Assembly (NCBI RefSeq): GCF_030410485.1
Contig: NZ_JAUHHC010000002.1
Span: 496,001-560,000, forward strand
DNA length: 64,000 nt
Direction of reading: 5' to 3'
DNA from: Roseateles violae
Lineage (GTDB): Bacteria; Pseudomonadota; Gammaproteobacteria; Burkholderiales; Burkholderiaceae_C
This document shows, in pieces, positions 52,171-63,137 of the stretch; position 1 is the stretch's first letter; the number at the start of each line of letters is the position of its first letter. A program made the position numbers and the translations under genes. The notes under the pieces are model-generated. The model saw only the letters and a list, made by a program, of their open reading frames with translations. It was not told the DNA's origin and did not search any database.

Positions 52171-53715
52171 ATGAGAGTCAACGAACCCGTCACCCAGCGC
52201 GAGTACGAGTTTCCCGATAACGCGACGCTGATGTCGACGACCGACGCGCAAAGCCATATCAGCTATGCGAACGCGGCCTTCATCGAGGTCAGCGGCTTCA
52301 GCCGCGAGGAGGTACAGGGTCAGCCGCACAATCTGGTGCGACACCCGGACATGCCGCGTGAGGCCTTCGCCGATATGTGGGCGACGCTAAAGGGCGGCGA
52401 GCCCTGGACGGCCCTGGTCAAGAACCGCCGCAAGAATGGCGACCACTACTGGGTGCGCGCCAATGCGACGCCGGTCGTGCGCAATGGCCGCACGAGCGGC
52501 TTTATGTCGGTGCGCACCAAGGCCTCGCGCGAGGAGATCGCCGCGGCCGAGAGCCTGTACCGCGACTTCCGCGAGGGCCGCGCCGGCAACCGCCGCTTCC
52601 ACAAGGGTCTGATCGTGCGCGGCGGCCTCTGGGGCTGGACCTCGCTGCTGAAGACCATGTCGGTGCGGGCCCGCATCCGCTGGGCCCTGCTGCTGCCGGC
52701 GCTGGCGCTGGTCGGCGGCGCCTCGCTGCTGGGCCTGGGCGGCATGGCGCTCGGTGAACTGGCCGGCATGGCGCTGGCGGCCGCGGCCCTGTCCTGCTTC
52801 TTCCTGGAGACGCAGATCGCGCGGCCGCTGGAGCAGATGCGCGAGCAGGCGCTGCAGGTCGCCAGCGGCGCGAGTCGCCAGGCCCTGCAGATGGACCGGG
52901 TCGACGAGATCGGCATCACGATGCGCACGATCAACCAGCTGGGTCTGATGTTCCGCTGGCTGGTCGACGATGTCAGCCAGCAGGTGCTGACGGTGGAGAC
53001 GGCCTCGAACGAAATCGCCCAGGGCACGAACGACCTCAGCTCGCGCACCGAGCAGGCGGCCGCCAGCGTGCAGCAGACGGCCTCGTCGATGGAAGAGATG
53101 ACGGCGACGGTCAAGAACAATGCCGACACGGCCCAGCAGGCAAACCAGCTGTCCGGCGCGGCCAGCGATGCGGCGGCCCAGGGCGGTCACGCCGTCTCGC
53201 AGGTCGTGTCCACGATGCGCGACATCTCGGCCAGCTCGAAGAAGATCGCCGACATCATCGGCGTCATCGACGGCATCGCCTTCCAGACCAATATCCTGGC
53301 GCTGAACGCGGCCGTCGAAGCGGCACGCGCCGGCGAGCAGGGCCGCGGCTTCGCCGTCGTCGCGGCCGAGGTGCGCAGCCTGGCGCAGCGCAGCGCCGAG
53401 GCGGCCAAGGAGATCAAGAGCCTGATCGGCGCCAGCGTCGAGCGGGTCGAGGTGGGCGGCAAGCTGGTCGACGATGCGGGCCGCACGATGGAGGCGATCG
53501 TCGCCCAGGTGCGGCGCGTGTCGGATCTGATCGGCGAGATCAGCTCGGCCACGGTCGAGCAGAGCGCCGGCATCGGCCAGGTCGGTCAGTCGATCGCCCA
53601 TCTGGACCAGATCACCCAGCAGAACGCCGCCCTGGTCGAGCAGAGCACGGCCGCCTCGCAGAGCCTGCAGCAGCAGGCCGCGCGTCTGGTCGAGGCGGTC
53701 AGCGTGTTCCGCTGA
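52171..53715 (+). CDS. Aer-type chemoreceptor with N-terminal PAS domain
   Basis: A 514-residue methyl-accepting chemotaxis protein. The start [20 protein letters not shown] is that of Aer-family receptors; a PAS domain (about 25-125) would bind FAD or another ligand in the cytoplasm. A hydrophobic region (about 168-205) anchors the protein, and the signalling domain has the conserved hairpin tip [29 protein letters not shown]. There is no CheR-tethering pentapeptide at the C-terminus. Redox/aerotaxis sensing is inferred from the family. An ATG at 52162 would add three residues. Its end overlaps mltB, which converges on it, by 17 bases. Confidence 0.92.
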   Translation: MRVNEPVTQREYEFPDNATLMSTTDAQSHISYANAAFIEVSGFSREEVQGQPHNLVRHPDMPREAFADMWATLKGGEPWTALVKNRRKNGDHYWVRANATPVVRNGRTSGFMSVRTKASREEIAAAESLYRDFREGRAGNRRFHKGLIVRGGLWGWTSLLKTMSVRARIRWALLLPALALVGGASLLGLGGMALGELAGMALAAAALSCFFLETQIARPLEQMREQALQVASGASRQALQMDRVDEIGITMRTINQLGLMFRWLVDDVSQQVLTVETASNEIAQGTNDLSSRTEQAAASVQQTASSMEEMTATVKNNADTAQQANQLSGAASDAAAQGGHAVSQVVSTMRDISASSKKIADIIGVIDGIAFQTNILALNAAVEAARAGEQGRGFAVVAAEVRSLAQRSAEAAKEIKSLIGASVERVEVGGKLVDDAGRTMEAIVAQVRRVSDLIGEISSATVEQSAGIGQVGQSIAHLDQITQQNAALVEQSTAASQSLQQQAARLVEAVSVFR

Positions 53716-54823
53716 TCGCGTTGGCGCGGCGCAGCGCCGCCAGCGTCTGGCCCATGTCGATGACGGCCATCGCGTAATAGCTGGACCAGTTGTAGCGCGT
53801 CAGCGCGTAGAAGTTCTCGGTGCCCAGCCAGTAGACCGGCGCGGCCTTGCCCATCTGCAGCTCGACGACGGCCAGCGGGCCGGCATGCTGCAGCGCCGCC
53901 TCGGAGGGCTGCGCGCCGGCCGCCTGCAGCTCGGCGATGCTGAACGTGGGCTTGATGTCGGGCGCCAGCAGCCGCGCGCGCGCGGCCGTGTCGGCCGGCA
54001 GGGCGACGCTGTAATGGGTCGGCATGCCGCGCTGCCAGCCATGTTCGGCCAGGTAATGGGCGACGCTGCCGATCGCGTCGGCCGGGCTGCCGGCCAGATC
54101 GACATGGCTGTCGCCATCGAAGTCGACCGCATAGCGGTTCCAGCTGCCGGGCATGAACTGCGGCAGGCCGATCGCGCCGGCATAGGAGCCCTTGACGGCA
54201 AAGGGGTCCAGGCCCTCGCGCCGCGTCAGCTTCAGGAACTCGGCCAGCTCGGTGCGGAAGAAGGCGCTGCGGTCGCTGCGGCCGCTTGGGAAATCGAAGG
54301 CCAGAGTGGCCAGCGCATCGATCACGCGAAAGCCGCCCGTGATCTGGCCGTAGAAGGTCTCGACGCCGATCAGGCCAGCGATCAGCTCGGCCGGCACGCC
54401 ATAGCGCTGCTCGGCGCGTGCCAGCGCCGCCTCGTTGTCGGCCCAGAAGGCCAGGCCCGCCTGCAGCCGGCGCGGCTCGACGAAGCGGGCGCGGTAGGCG
54501 GCCCAATCCTTGGCCGTGCCAGCCGGCGGCGGCATGATCAGGCGCTGCACGACCGGCATCGATTGCGCCTGCGCCAGCTGGCCGCGTAGCAGCTGCGCAT
54601 CCCAACCCTGTTCGGCGGCCAGCGCGTCGGCGAAGGCCATCAGCTCGGCGCGCTCGCCGAAGGGCTGCGGCGCCTTGTCGCGCGGGCTCGCGACCGGCTT
54701 CTTGGCCTTCTTGTGCTTGCCGCTGGAGACCGGCACGGTCTGGGCGGCGCTGGCGGGGCGGTCGACGCTGGCCAGGGCCAGGCCCAGCAGCAGGGGCAGG
54801 GGAAGCAGGAAACGGGAGGACAT
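53699..54823 (-). CDS. mltB: Membrane-bound lytic murein transglycosylase B-type
   Basis: A 374-residue protein with a signal peptide ([17 protein letters not shown]), a basic linker (KHKKAKK) and a SLT_2/MltB domain (about 60-365). The catalytic glutamate is in [14 protein letters not shown], and [17 protein letters not shown] is a substrate-groove motif. It cleaves peptidoglycan, forming 1,6-anhydromuramyl ends. There is no lipobox cysteine, so it is probably a soluble periplasmic form. Its ATG overlaps the transglutaminase stop (TGATG), making it the last gene of a MoxR/DUF58/transglutaminase cluster. Confidence 0.92.
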   Translation of the reverse strand: MSSRFLLPLPLLLGLALASVDRPASAAQTVPVSSGKHKKAKKPVASPRDKAPQPFGERAELMAFADALAAEQGWDAQLLRGQLAQAQSMPVVQRLIMPPPAGTAKDWAAYRARFVEPRRLQAGLAFWADNEAALARAEQRYGVPAELIAGLIGVETFYGQITGGFRVIDALATLAFDFPSGRSDRSAFFRTELAEFLKLTRREGLDPFAVKGSYAGAIGLPQFMPGSWNRYAVDFDGDSHVDLAGSPADAIGSVAHYLAEHGWQRGMPTHYSVALPADTAARARLLAPDIKPTFSIAELQAAGAQPSEAALQHAGPLAVVELQMGKAAPVYWLGTENFYALTRYNWSSYYAMAVIDMGQTLAALRRANAISGTR

Positions 54824-56868
54824 CAGGAGGGTATCGGTTCGCTTGGCTTGCTGCGCAGCATACGGCCTGCTGCGCGGAACTCGCGCAGCCAGCGCCGGCG
54901 CTGGCGCCAGCCTTCGCGGGTGGCGGCGGACGAGGGGGCCGCATAGCGCGCGCGCTCCAGCGCCAGCAGCAGGCCGGCGGCCGGCGCGGCAACCGCGCCA
55001 TGACGCGCCTGCAGGCGGGCGGCCCAGCGGCTCGGCGCCTCGTGCGCGGCGGCGTCTATGCCCCAGGCGTGCAGCTCGCGCAGCAGGCGCTCGCGCTGGC
55101 GCGACCAGGCATCGTGCGGTCGCGACTGCCACAGCGTCCAGGCGCCGCCGGCCAGCGCCAGCAGCGCGATCACCGCCGCGCCGACCCGGCCCAGCGCCGC
55201 CCAGTCGGGCCGCTCGAAGCCCAGGCTTTGCAGCAGATCGAACTGGTTCTGGCGCGAGTAGTTCAGCACCAGTTGCTGCCAGCGGTTGTTCAGCGTCTCC
55301 CAGCCGCGGCGCAGCTGCGGCCACAGCGCCGGGCTCAGGCGCTCCAGCGCGCCGGCCGCCGGCCGCAGGGCCAGGCCTTGCTCGATGCGCTGCGGCGCGA
55401 TCGCCGCGGTCGGGTCGGCGCGCTGCCAGCCGCGGCCCGGCACCCAGTATTCGGCCCAGGCGTGGGCATTGCTGTTGCGCACGATCCAGTAGCCATCCTG
55501 CGCTGCGGGGTCCAGGCCCTGGAAGCCGGTGACGATGCGCGCCGGCACGCCCATCGCGCGCAGCATGACGACGAAGGCGGCCGAGAAATGCTCGCAAAAG
55601 CCCAGCCGCCGGTCGAACCAGAACTCGTCGATCAGATGCGGACTGGTCTGGCCGTAGCGGCCCGGCGACAGCGTGTAGAGGAATTCGTTGGCGCGGATGT
55701 GCGCCAGCAGCGCCGCGGCCAGCGCCGGCGCCAGCCGCGTCTCGTCCAGGGCGGCGAAGCGTGGCTCGGCGCGCAGCGCGCGCGCCCAGGCCAGGCTGCG
55801 CGGATTGAAGCCGGCCGGCAGCTCCAGCCAGGGCCGCAACGCGGCCGGCCGCTGCTCGGCACCGGCCTGGTACTGCGCATAGGCCTCGGCGCGCAGCCGC
55901 AGCCGCTCGGTGATCGGCCGGGGGCTCTGCCATTGCAGCTCGGGCCCGCGCCGGAGCGTCAGCCCGTCCAGGCCAAGCTCGCTGCCGGGCGCGCCGGGGC
56001 TCATCTCCAGCAGCGGCAGCACGCCGATGCGTAGCGGCTCCATCGTCAGCTCATAGACCAGCGGCCGGCCCTGCGGCTGCAGGGTGTCGGCGCCGACGCT
56101 GCCCTCGACGCGCCAGCTGCGCCCGTCGAAGCGGCTCAGCACCGGGCCGCGGAAATAGCGCGCGTCCGGCGGCGGCGGCGCGCCGCGCAGATCGGCGCCG
56201 AAGCGCAGGCGCAGCGCGATCGCATCGTCGTTGGCGATCTCGGCCATGGCGCCGAAATCGAGCTGGTTGGACAGGCCGGTGCGACCCACCGCGTCGGCCG
56301 GCACGCCCCATAGCGGCGCGATGCGCGGGAACAGCAGGAACAGCAGCAGCATCACCGGCAGGCCGTACAAGGTGGTGCGCGCCGCATGGCGGGCGGCCAG
56401 GGCCAGGCTGGGCTGGCCGACCGGCATCTGCGCCAGCACGACGGCCGACAGCAGCGCCCAGACGGCAACCAGCATCCAGGCCGCCGTCAGCAGCGACTGC
56501 GAATAGAGGAACTGCGTCAGCACCAGGAAGAAGCCGAGGAAGAAGACGACGAAGGCATCGCGGCGCGCGCGCAGCTCCAAGGTCTTCAGCGCCAGCAGCA
56601 TCACCAGCATGGTGATGCCGGCCTCGCGGCCCAGCAGGGTGCGGTGGGTCAGCCAGGTCAGGCTGCCGGCAACCAGCAGCACCAGCAGCAGCAGCGCGCG
56701 GCCGGGCAGCGGCTGCTGGCGCCAGGCCAGCAGGCCGCGCCAGAGCAGCACCAGCGCGGTGATCGCGCTGGCCCAGAGCGGCAGATGGCCGGCATGCGGC
56801 AGCACGATGGCGGCGATCGTCGCCAGCAGGAAGACAGTGTCGCGCGCGTCGCGGCTCAGCGGCTTCAT
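54823..56868 (-). CDS. TgpA-like transglutaminase-domain membrane protein (DUF3488)
   Basis: A 681-residue inner-membrane protein. Residues 1-190 hold about six hydrophobic helices (DUF3488), followed by a periplasmic transglutaminase-like domain (about 270-530) and a C-terminal transmembrane segment near 565 with a basic cytoplasmic tail. The catalytic triad is visible: Cys in RLGFCEHFSAAF, His in NAHAWAEYW and Asp in RADPTAAI. TgpA of Pseudomonas aeruginosa is the characterised relative, with a periplasmic transglutaminase fold. The start ATG overlaps the DUF58 stop by four bases. Confidence 0.92.
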   Translation of the reverse strand: MKPLSRDARDTVFLLATIAAIVLPHAGHLPLWASAITALVLLWRGLLAWRQQPLPGRALLLLVLLVAGSLTWLTHRTLLGREAGITMLVMLLALKTLELRARRDAFVVFFLGFFLVLTQFLYSQSLLTAAWMLVAVWALLSAVVLAQMPVGQPSLALAARHAARTTLYGLPVMLLLFLLFPRIAPLWGVPADAVGRTGLSNQLDFGAMAEIANDDAIALRLRFGADLRGAPPPPDARYFRGPVLSRFDGRSWRVEGSVGADTLQPQGRPLVYELTMEPLRIGVLPLLEMSPGAPGSELGLDGLTLRRGPELQWQSPRPITERLRLRAEAYAQYQAGAEQRPAALRPWLELPAGFNPRSLAWARALRAEPRFAALDETRLAPALAAALLAHIRANEFLYTLSPGRYGQTSPHLIDEFWFDRRLGFCEHFSAAFVVMLRAMGVPARIVTGFQGLDPAAQDGYWIVRNSNAHAWAEYWVPGRGWQRADPTAAIAPQRIEQGLALRPAAGALERLSPALWPQLRRGWETLNNRWQQLVLNYSRQNQFDLLQSLGFERPDWAALGRVGAAVIALLALAGGAWTLWQSRPHDAWSRQRERLLRELHAWGIDAAAHEAPSRWAARLQARHGAVAAPAAGLLLALERARYAAPSSAATREGWRQRRRWLREFRAAGRMLRSKPSEPIPS

Positions 56869-57854
56869 CGCGCCGCTCCCGGGTGCAGCGCCAGCTGCTC
56901 CAGGCAGAGCTGGCGCTGCGCCGGCCCCAGCGCCGGCGGCCATTCGCCGGCCGGCAGGCGCAGGCCATAGGGTGCCTGCAGCTTCTCGGCCGCCAGCACC
57001 CAGGCGCTCAGCCGCGACAGCCGCGCCTCCTCGTCGCTGGCGATGCCATGGCCGCTGTCGCGCCAGTCCAGCCAGAGCGTGCGCGCGGCCGGCGCCTGCG
57101 TCTCGCGCACCGACAGCGGCGTGCCCTGCTGCAGGCTCAGCGCCGCCTTCTTCCACAGCACCAGGCGCATGGAGTCGCCGCGCCGGTAGTCGCGCACGCC
57201 CTCGAAGTCCTGCCCCTGCTGGCGCAGCGCGACGAGCGCCTCGCCGCGGCCGTCCTCGTCCGCGCGCTGGGGCGGGAAGGGCGGCGCCGGCGTCTCGGGC
57301 CGCGGATAGACCCAGACCTGGGCGGCCGGCCGCCAGATGCTCCAGGCGCGGAACAGACCGAGCGGAAAGCGGGTGACGATCTGCAGCGGCGGCAGCGTCT
57401 GCAGGCCGCGCGCGCCGGCCGGCAGGCGCAGCTGCAATTGCGCATGGCCGCGCGCCGGCACGTCGGTCCAGGCGATCTCGGCATCGGGGCTGCCTTGCGC
57501 ATGCACGCCGATGCCGAAGCGCGCGCGGCCGCTGTTGTGCAGGCGCAGCTCCAGGCGCAACTCCTCGCCGGCGAACACGGCGCCCGGCGGCTTCAGGTCC
57601 AGGCTCAGCGCGCGCAGATTGCCGTGCGTGCTGTGCATCGAGGCCAGGCCCGCGCCGGCGAGCAGAAAGCTCAGCATATAGCCCAGGCTCAGCTGGTCGT
57701 TGATCGAGGCCAGCAGCAGCAGGGCCAATGTCAGGCAGAAGGCCAGGCCCGGCCGGCTGGGCAGGATGTAGACATTGTTCTGCCCCATCAGATGGGTGTC
57801 CCGGCGCGGATGACGCGCGTCCCACCAGGCGCGCCAGCGTTCTCGGGGAGTCAC
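56865..57854 (-). CDS. DUF58 domain protein
   Basis: A 329-residue protein with two hydrophobic segments near the N-terminus (about 38-68) and a DUF58 domain resembling a von Willebrand A fold; DFEGVRDYRRGDSMRLVLWKKAA is the family signature with its conserved Arg-Gly-Asp. The family is encoded next to MoxR AAA ATPases and is thought to be remodelled by them. The start is GTG at 57854, because the N-terminal helix RERWRAWWDARHPRRD is usual in the family; the first ATG lies 22 codons later. It is cotranscribed with the transglutaminase gene. Confidence 0.87.
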   Translation of the reverse strand: MTPRERWRAWWDARHPRRDTHLMGQNNVYILPSRPGLAFCLTLALLLLASINDQLSLGYMLSFLLAGAGLASMHSTHGNLRALSLDLKPPGAVFAGEELRLELRLHNSGRARFGIGVHAQGSPDAEIAWTDVPARGHAQLQLRLPAGARGLQTLPPLQIVTRFPLGLFRAWSIWRPAAQVWVYPRPETPAPPFPPQRADEDGRGEALVALRQQGQDFEGVRDYRRGDSMRLVLWKKAALSLQQGTPLSVRETQAPAARTLWLDWRDSGHGIASDEEARLSRLSAWVLAAEKLQAPYGLRLPAGEWPPALGPAQRQLCLEQLALHPGAAR

Positions 57855-58250
57855 GGTTGTTTCCGGTGGCGTTTCGCGTGGGCCGTCCCGGCCCCGCCCG
57901 CTGCCGGGTTCAGCCGATCGGGTCGGCTGCGCCGACTACTCTCGGTGCTCGCAAACCGGCTCGCGGCGCGAACTCGCTTCGCTACGCGCCGCTCGGACAG
58001 GCGCGCCGAGTCAGTCCTGGTAGCGCGCAAGCGCGCCTCGCCGGTCTGCTGCGCTCTCGACCGCCCGGATCCACCCGTCAGCGGGCGGGGCCGGGACGGC
58101 AGCGAGCAGCGGTCTTCCGCGCATTCGGGCTGAGCGCCGGGCCGCTCCCAAGCCGGCCCGCCATGGCGATGTGCTTGCCGGTCAATCCGGCAAGCATCGC
58201 CGCCCCCCCGGGGGGGCGGCCAAGGTACTCCTTGGACGAGGGGCTTCATC
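57855..58250. repeat. GC-rich array of inverted repeats between the DUF58 and moxR genes
   Basis: A 396-base noncoding interval packed with self-complementary segments: CAGCCGA/TCGGCTG (57911-57929), GCGGCGCG/CGCGCCGC (57963-57992), GCGCGC-AA-GCGCGC (58023-58036), GCTTGCCGG-TCAAT-CCGGCAAGC (58173-58195), a perfect 22-base palindrome of seven C and seven G flanked by GCCG/CGGC (58199-58220), and CCAAGG-TACT-CCTTGG (58220-58235). An open frame of 132 codons on the minus strand looks like composition noise. It may be a dispersed intergenic repeat; a shorter C/G-run block lies at 52012-52050. Confidence 0.65.
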
Positions 58251-59207
<957 letters not shown>

Positions 59208-59214
59208 GCAGGCG

Positions 59215-59220
59215 ACCATA
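59215..59220 (-). promoter_or_regulatory. -10-like hexamer TATGGT directly before moxR
   Basis: TATGGT on the minus strand, seven bases, then the moxR ATG, in the 44-base divergent gap with the deacetylase gene; no ribosome binding site. Confidence 0.35.
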
Positions 59221-59251
59221 GCGCAAAACCAGGCCCGCCCCGACCACATCC

Positions 59252-60187
59252 ATGCCCACCGCCTATCTGAGCCATCCCGCCTGCCGTCGGCACGATATGG
59301 GCCCCGGCCATCCCGAATGCCCGCAGCGCCTGGACGCGATCGAGGACTGGCTGATCGCCAGCGGCATCGACGTCGCGCTGCAGCGGCACGAGGCGCGGCC
59401 GGTCGATCTGGTCGACGTCGAGCGCGCCCACACCCGGCGCTATGTCGGCGAGATCAGCGCGCTGCTGCAGGAGCTGGCGGCCAGCGGCGAATCGAAGGCG
59501 ATCGACCCGGACACGATCGCGATGCCGCACACCTGGTCGGCGGCCCTGCATGCGGCCGGCGCCGCCGTGCAGGCGACGGCCCTGGTGCTCGATGGCGAGG
59601 CCGACAACGCCTTCTGCGCGGTGCGCCCGCCCGGCCATCATGCGACGCGCGAGCAGGCGATGGGCTTCTGCTTCTTCAACAATGTCGCGGTCGCCGCGCG
59701 CTATGCGCTGGACGTGCGCGGGCTCAAGCGCGTGGCCATCGTCGACTTCGACGTCCATCACGGCAACGGTACCGAGGACATCATCGCCAACGACGAGCGG
59801 GTGCTGATGGTCAGCATCTTCCAGCACCAGCTCTATCCCTTCAGCGGCGCCGTGCCCAAGGGCCAGAACATGGTCAATGTGCCGCTGCCGGCCTACACGC
59901 GCGGCATGGATGTGCGCGAGATGATCGAGGCGATGTGGATGCCCGAGCTGGAGCGCTTCAAGCCCGAGATGGTCTTCATCTCGGCCGGCTTCGATGCGCA
60001 TCGCGACGACGACCTGGGCCAGCTGGGCCTGGTCGAGGCCGACTACGAATGGATCACCCTGCGCATCAAGGGGCTGGCCGAGCGCCATGCCAAGGGCCGC
60101 ATCGTCTCCTGCCTGGAGGGCGGCTACCACCTCGGCGCGCTGGCGCGCAGCGTCGGCGCGCACCTGCGCGTGCTGGCCGGGATCTGA
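59252..60187 (+). CDS. Histone deacetylase family protein (HDAC-like amidohydrolase)
   Basis: A 311-residue arginase/deacetylase-fold enzyme. Zinc and catalytic residues are visible: the tandem His in VRPPGHHATREQAMG, Asp and His in DFDVHHGNGTED, Asp in SAGFDAHRDD, and the transition-state Tyr in GGYHLGAL. In bacteria these enzymes deacetylate small acetyl-amides (acetylpolyamines, acetoin-related, unknown). Family alone does not define the substrate. It is followed ten bases later by an MscS-type channel gene. The ATG has no clear ribosome binding site. Confidence 0.93.
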   Translation: MPTAYLSHPACRRHDMGPGHPECPQRLDAIEDWLIASGIDVALQRHEARPVDLVDVERAHTRRYVGEISALLQELAASGESKAIDPDTIAMPHTWSAALHAAGAAVQATALVLDGEADNAFCAVRPPGHHATREQAMGFCFFNNVAVAARYALDVRGLKRVAIVDFDVHHGNGTEDIIANDERVLMVSIFQHQLYPFSGAVPKGQNMVNVPLPAYTRGMDVREMIEAMWMPELERFKPEMVFISAGFDAHRDDDLGQLGLVEADYEWITLRIKGLAERHAKGRIVSCLEGGYHLGALARSVGAHLRVLAGI

Positions 60188-60197
60188 GGCCGGCCGC

Positions 60198-61502
60198 ATG
60201 GGGGTGGAGAAGTCGCTGCCGAAGCCGCTGAGCTTCGAGGATTGGGAGGCGCTGGGCGCCGCGCTGATGCGGCCGGCCGCGCTGGTCGAGTTGGCGCTCC
60301 TGCTGGCCTGCCTGGGCCTGGCGGCGCTGATCGTTGCGCAGCTGCGGCGCGCGCGCGGGCCCGAGGCCACGCCGGCGCCGGTGCTGTTTGGCAAGCGCAT
60401 CATCGATGGCGTGCTGTTCCCCGGCCTGGCCCTGGTGCTGGCCTGGGGCGTGCGGGCAGCGCTGCCCTGGCTGGGCCTGCCGCCGGCGCTGTTCAGGGTC
60501 GCGCTGCCGCTGCTGGTCTCGCTGCTCATGATCCGGCTGACCGTGCGGGTGCTGTCGGCGGCGTTGCCGCAGTCGCGCCTGGTGCGCCTGATCGAGGGCA
60601 GCGTGTCCTGGCTGGCCTGGGGCGGCGCGATCCTCTGGATCACCGGCCTGCTGCCGATGCTGCTGGACGAGCTGGACCAGATCACCTTCAAGCTCGGCTC
60701 GGCCCATCTGTCGCTGCGCAATCTGCTCGAGGGCGGGCTGACGGCCGTGCTGGTGATGGTGCTGGCGCTGTGGCTGTCCTCGGGCGTCGAGGCGCGGCTC
60801 TTGCGCGCCGGCACGATGGATCTGTCGCTGCGCAAGATTGCCGCCAATGCCCTGCGGGCGCTGCTGCTGTTCATCGGTCTGCTGATCGCGCTGTCCAGCA
60901 TCGGCATCGACCTGACGGCGCTGGGCGTGCTGGGCGGCGCGATCGGCGTCGGCATCGGCCTGGGCCTGCAGCGGCTGGCGGCCAACTATGTGTCGGGCTT
61001 CGTCATCCTGGCCGAGCGCGCCTTGCGCATCGGCGACGTGATCCGTGTCGACGGCTTCGAGGGGCGCATCAGCGACATCAAGACCCGCTACACCATCATC
61101 CGCGCGCTGAACGGCCGCCACGCGATCGTGCCGAACGAGCTGCTGATCACGCAGCGGGTCGAGAACGCCTCGCTGGGCGGCGCCGGCGTGATGATCAGCA
61201 CGACGGTGCTGGTGGCCGGCGGCAGCGATGTCGATGCGCTGATCCCGCAGTTGGTCGAGGTCGCGCTGCAGCAGCCGCGGGTGATGGCCGAGCCGGGGCC
61301 CGCCGTGCAGCTGAGCCAGTTCGCGCCCGAGGGCCTGGAGCTGACGATCTGGTTCTGGATCGCCGATCCCGAGAACGGCACCGGCGGCGTGCGCTCCGAC
61401 GTCAATCTGGCCATCCTGCGCAAACTGCAGGAGTTGAACGTGACCATCCCCTTTGTGCAACGCTGGACGCAGTATCAGCCGCCAAGCGGGAATAAGCCCT
61501 GA
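60198..61502 (+). CDS. Mechanosensitive ion channel of the MscS family
   Basis: A 434-residue protein with about six hydrophobic segments (residues 30-260) and the MscS core: the pore helix GAIGVGIGLGLQRLAANYVSG (about 252-272) and the beta domain ERALRIGDVIRVDGFEGRISDI. A cytoplasmic vestibule domain makes up the rest. It should open under membrane tension to release solutes on hypo-osmotic shock. The extra N-terminal helices are longer than in MscS of 286 residues, like YnaI/YbdG-type channels. The start codon is 11 bases after the deacetylase stop. Confidence 0.9.
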   Translation: MGVEKSLPKPLSFEDWEALGAALMRPAALVELALLLACLGLAALIVAQLRRARGPEATPAPVLFGKRIIDGVLFPGLALVLAWGVRAALPWLGLPPALFRVALPLLVSLLMIRLTVRVLSAALPQSRLVRLIEGSVSWLAWGGAILWITGLLPMLLDELDQITFKLGSAHLSLRNLLEGGLTAVLVMVLALWLSSGVEARLLRAGTMDLSLRKIAANALRALLLFIGLLIALSSIGIDLTALGVLGGAIGVGIGLGLQRLAANYVSGFVILAERALRIGDVIRVDGFEGRISDIKTRYTIIRALNGRHAIVPNELLITQRVENASLGGAGVMISTTVLVAGGSDVDALIPQLVEVALQQPRVMAEPGPAVQLSQFAPEGLELTIWFWIADPENGTGGVRSDVNLAILRKLQELNVTIPFVQRWTQYQPPSGNKP

Positions 61503-61590
61503 AGCGCCGGCTTTTCGCCGTGCACCCGGCGCAGCGAGTCGATAGCATCCCAGAGCCATGTGCTGCGTGGTGTACAGGGAATCAAAAGTT

Positions 61591-63114
61591 ATGCGCTTCA
61601 TTCAAAGAGTGATGGTGGCCCAGGCGGTGCCGGCAGCGTTGCTGCTGGTGCTCGGGGCGGTGGTCGTGACCGGCACGGTCCGGATGGAAACTCAGCTGGG
61701 CCAGTACTTCGCCCAGGAGGACGCGCTGGCCGCCGAGGCCAGCGAGATGTATGCCCAGGGCCTGCAGATGGGCCAGGCCTTGCGCAATATCGTGCTCGAC
61801 CCGGCCAACAAAAAGGCCTACGAGAACCTGGACGCGGCCAGCAAGGCCTATGAGAAGGCGAGCAAGGCCGCGCTGGCCGCCGCCAAGCCCGAGCAGCAGG
61901 CCAAGCTGCGCGCGATGGACGGCATGCGGACCAAGCTGGCGCAGGTGCAGCAGGAGGTCGTCACCCTGGTCGCGCAGGATGCCGCCGCGGCCTCGGCGCT
62001 CCTGAACAAGCAGGAGACGCCGGCCTGGCGCGAACTGCGGACCGAGTTGCTCGATCTGAAGAAGCTCAGCGCCGCCGACAAGGAAGCGGCGCGCGGCGCG
62101 GCCGGCGCGGCGATGGGCGCGGCGCGCAGCTGGATGCTGGGCTTGGTGCTGCTCAGCGCCGGCATCTGCATCGCCTTCGTGCTCAATCTGCGCGGCGTGA
62201 TGCGGCGCGAGCTCGGCGGCGATCCGGCCGTCGCGCGCGAGGTGCTGGAGAAGGTCGCGGCCGGCGATCTGCTGGTCGAGGTGCCGGTGCAGGCCGGCGA
62301 TGCGCAGAGCATGATGTCGGCGCTGCAACGCACCCGCGATTCGCTGCGCAATCTGGTCGCCGATGTCAACGAGGCGGCCGGCTCGATAGCGCTGGCCTCG
62401 GGCGAGATCGCCGCCGGCAACCAGGACCTGTCGACCCGCACCGAGCATCAGGCCGGCAATCTGCAGGCGACCGCCTCGGCGATGGACCAGCTCTCGTCGA
62501 CGGTGCGCCACAACGCCGAGTCGGCCCAGCAGGCGACCCAGCTGGCCAGCACGGCCAGCGGCGTGGCGGCCGAGGGCGGTCAGGCGGTCGGCCAGGTCGT
62601 GCAGACCATGGACGCGATCAGCGCGCAAAGCCACAAGATCGCCGACATCACCGCGGTGATCGACGGCATCGCCTTCCAGACCAATATCCTCGCGCTGAAC
62701 GCCGCCGTCGAGGCGGCACGCGCCGGGGAACAGGGCCGCGGCTTCGCGGTGGTCGCCTCCGAGGTGCGCTCGCTGGCCCAGCGCAGCGCGCAGGCGGCGC
62801 GCGAGATCAAGAGCCTGATCGCCGAGAACGTCGAGAAGGTCGAGAGCGGCGCCCGCCAGGTGCAGCAGGCCGGCCAGACCATGGGCGAACTGGTCGCCCA
62901 GGTGCAGCGCGTCTCGGGTCTGATCAGCGAGATCTCCAGCGCCACCAGCGAGCAGAGCGGTGGCATCCAGCAGGTCAGCCGCTCGGTCAGCCAGCTCGAC
63001 GAGGTGACGCAGCAGAACGCCGCCCTGGTCGAAGAGAGCACGGCGGCGGCGCAGAGCCTGAACGCGCAGGCCGAACGGCTCAGCGCGCTGGTCAAGGTGT
63101 TCCGGCTGGCCTGA
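61591..63114 (+). CDS. Tsr-type methyl-accepting chemotaxis protein
   Basis: A 507-residue transmembrane chemoreceptor. The first membrane helix spans about residues 10-30; a mostly helical periplasmic four-helix-bundle domain (about 35-178) contains Lys/Ala/Glu-rich helices; a second membrane helix follows (about 180-200). A HAMP-like linker and signalling domain carry the tip motif [29 protein letters not shown]. The ligand is unknown. No CheR pentapeptide at the end. AGGGA is 12 bases before the ATG at 61591; a TAGCAT hexamer (61543-61548) is a possible -10. An in-frame ATG at 61558 would add 11 residues. Confidence 0.93.
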   Translation: MRFIQRVMVAQAVPAALLLVLGAVVVTGTVRMETQLGQYFAQEDALAAEASEMYAQGLQMGQALRNIVLDPANKKAYENLDAASKAYEKASKAALAAAKPEQQAKLRAMDGMRTKLAQVQQEVVTLVAQDAAAASALLNKQETPAWRELRTELLDLKKLSAADKEAARGAAGAAMGAARSWMLGLVLLSAGICIAFVLNLRGVMRRELGGDPAVAREVLEKVAAGDLLVEVPVQAGDAQSMMSALQRTRDSLRNLVADVNEAAGSIALASGEIAAGNQDLSTRTEHQAGNLQATASAMDQLSSTVRHNAESAQQATQLASTASGVAAEGGQAVGQVVQTMDAISAQSHKIADITAVIDGIAFQTNILALNAAVEAARAGEQGRGFAVVASEVRSLAQRSAQAAREIKSLIAENVEKVESGARQVQQAGQTMGELVAQVQRVSGLISEISSATSEQSGGIQQVSRSVSQLDEVTQQNAALVEESTAAAQSLNAQAERLSALVKVFRLA

Positions 63115-63137
63115 GGGGCGGGCTCAGCCGCCTGCGC

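Noticed and set aside
57851-58249. 132-codon frame in the DUF58-moxR gap
   Set aside because: The translation is Arg/Pro/Gly-rich without hydrophobic pattern, and the DNA is dominated by inverted repeats.
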